Shown here piece after piece: positions 39,653-39,684 of a stretch of DNA of 39,684 nucleotides; within the stretch, counting starts at the first letter, position 1; every line of letters starts with the position of its first letter. The stretch is from Waddlia sp964635295. GTDB taxonomy: Bacteria; Chlamydiota; Chlamydiia; Chlamydiales; Waddliaceae. Below the pieces are notes generated by a model. That model was not told the DNA's origin. It searched no databases and saw only the letters and a list, made by a program, of their open reading frames with translations. The stretch lies in the NCBI GenBank assembly GCA_964635295.1, contig CAZWOB010000016.1:1-39684 (forward strand). Direction: 5' to 3'. Made by a program: the position numbers and the translations under genes.

Positions 39653-39684
39653 GCCATCGTGCTCCCTTTGATATTTTCATACTG

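Noticed and set aside
1..39684. tRNA, rRNA, CRISPR arrays and insertion sequences
   Set aside because: Reading the intergenic regions showed no cloverleaf with the TTCRA arm, no regularly spaced repeats and no transposase-like protein; a covariance-model scan would be decisive for small RNAs.

Overview
The window looks like a piece of the chromosome of an environmental (Chlamydia-related) member of the Chlamydiae. The clues are a dnaA–nqrBCDE–gcvH neighbourhood that I recall from memory as also present in Chlamydia trachomatis (dnaA, two hypothetical genes, nqrB–E, gcsH), several inclusion-membrane-like bilobed hydrophobic proteins, a cysteine-rich secreted protein, and large soluble proteins that look like type III effectors. 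The complete glycine cleavage operon, the bacillithiol genes and the moderate G+C content argue for a Waddlia/Criblamydia/Parachlamydia-type organism rather than a Chlamydia species. The genus assignment is inference.

Layout. 1-2.9 kb: the end of an unrecognised gene, a HicAB toxin-antitoxin pair on the minus strand, then a lipoprotein plus secreted caspase-fold protein on the plus strand closed by a terminator. 2.9-5.7 kb (minus): a multi-pass membrane protein and a 575-residue protein whose C-terminal third is a RasGAP domain with its arginine finger, the most striking gene here. 5.8-13.2 kb (plus): a tightly overlapping operon of a PpiD/SurA-like chaperone, a CBM9-like protein and gcvT-gcvH-gcvPA-gcvPB. 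The chaperone is interrupted by a 100-N gap that is an assembly artefact. 13.3-19.4 kb (minus): two candidate effectors (217 and 1056 residues) that share a domain, flanking a DinB-like protein and PepP aminopeptidase. 19.5-24.3 kb (minus): nqrB-C-D-E and an Inc-like protein. 24.5-32.7 kb (plus): a giant AsmA/TamB-like protein, a cysteine-rich EF-hand secreted protein, HdeD-like, a membrane-anchored kinase-like protein and a ComF-like protein. 32.9-34.7 kb (plus): bshB1-bshA of bacillithiol synthesis. 34.7-36.1 kb (minus): dnaA. 36.4-38.1 kb (plus): a solute-binding protein, a 54-residue membrane peptide and a SafE-like membrane protein in one overlapping operon. 38.1-39.65 kb (minus): an isopenicillin-N-synthase-type oxygenase and the peroxiredoxin Bcp.

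How it fits together. The metabolic core is sodium-pumping respiration (Nqr), glycine/one-carbon metabolism (Gcv) and thiol redox defence (bacillithiol, Bcp). Interleaved with it are host-interaction candidates: the RasGAP protein and the two related effector-like proteins. Each of these three genes is monocistronic or leads its transcript, and each has a near-consensus vegetative promoter; short N-terminal linker motifs are shared pairwise among them. No tRNA, rRNA, CRISPR array or insertion sequence was seen.
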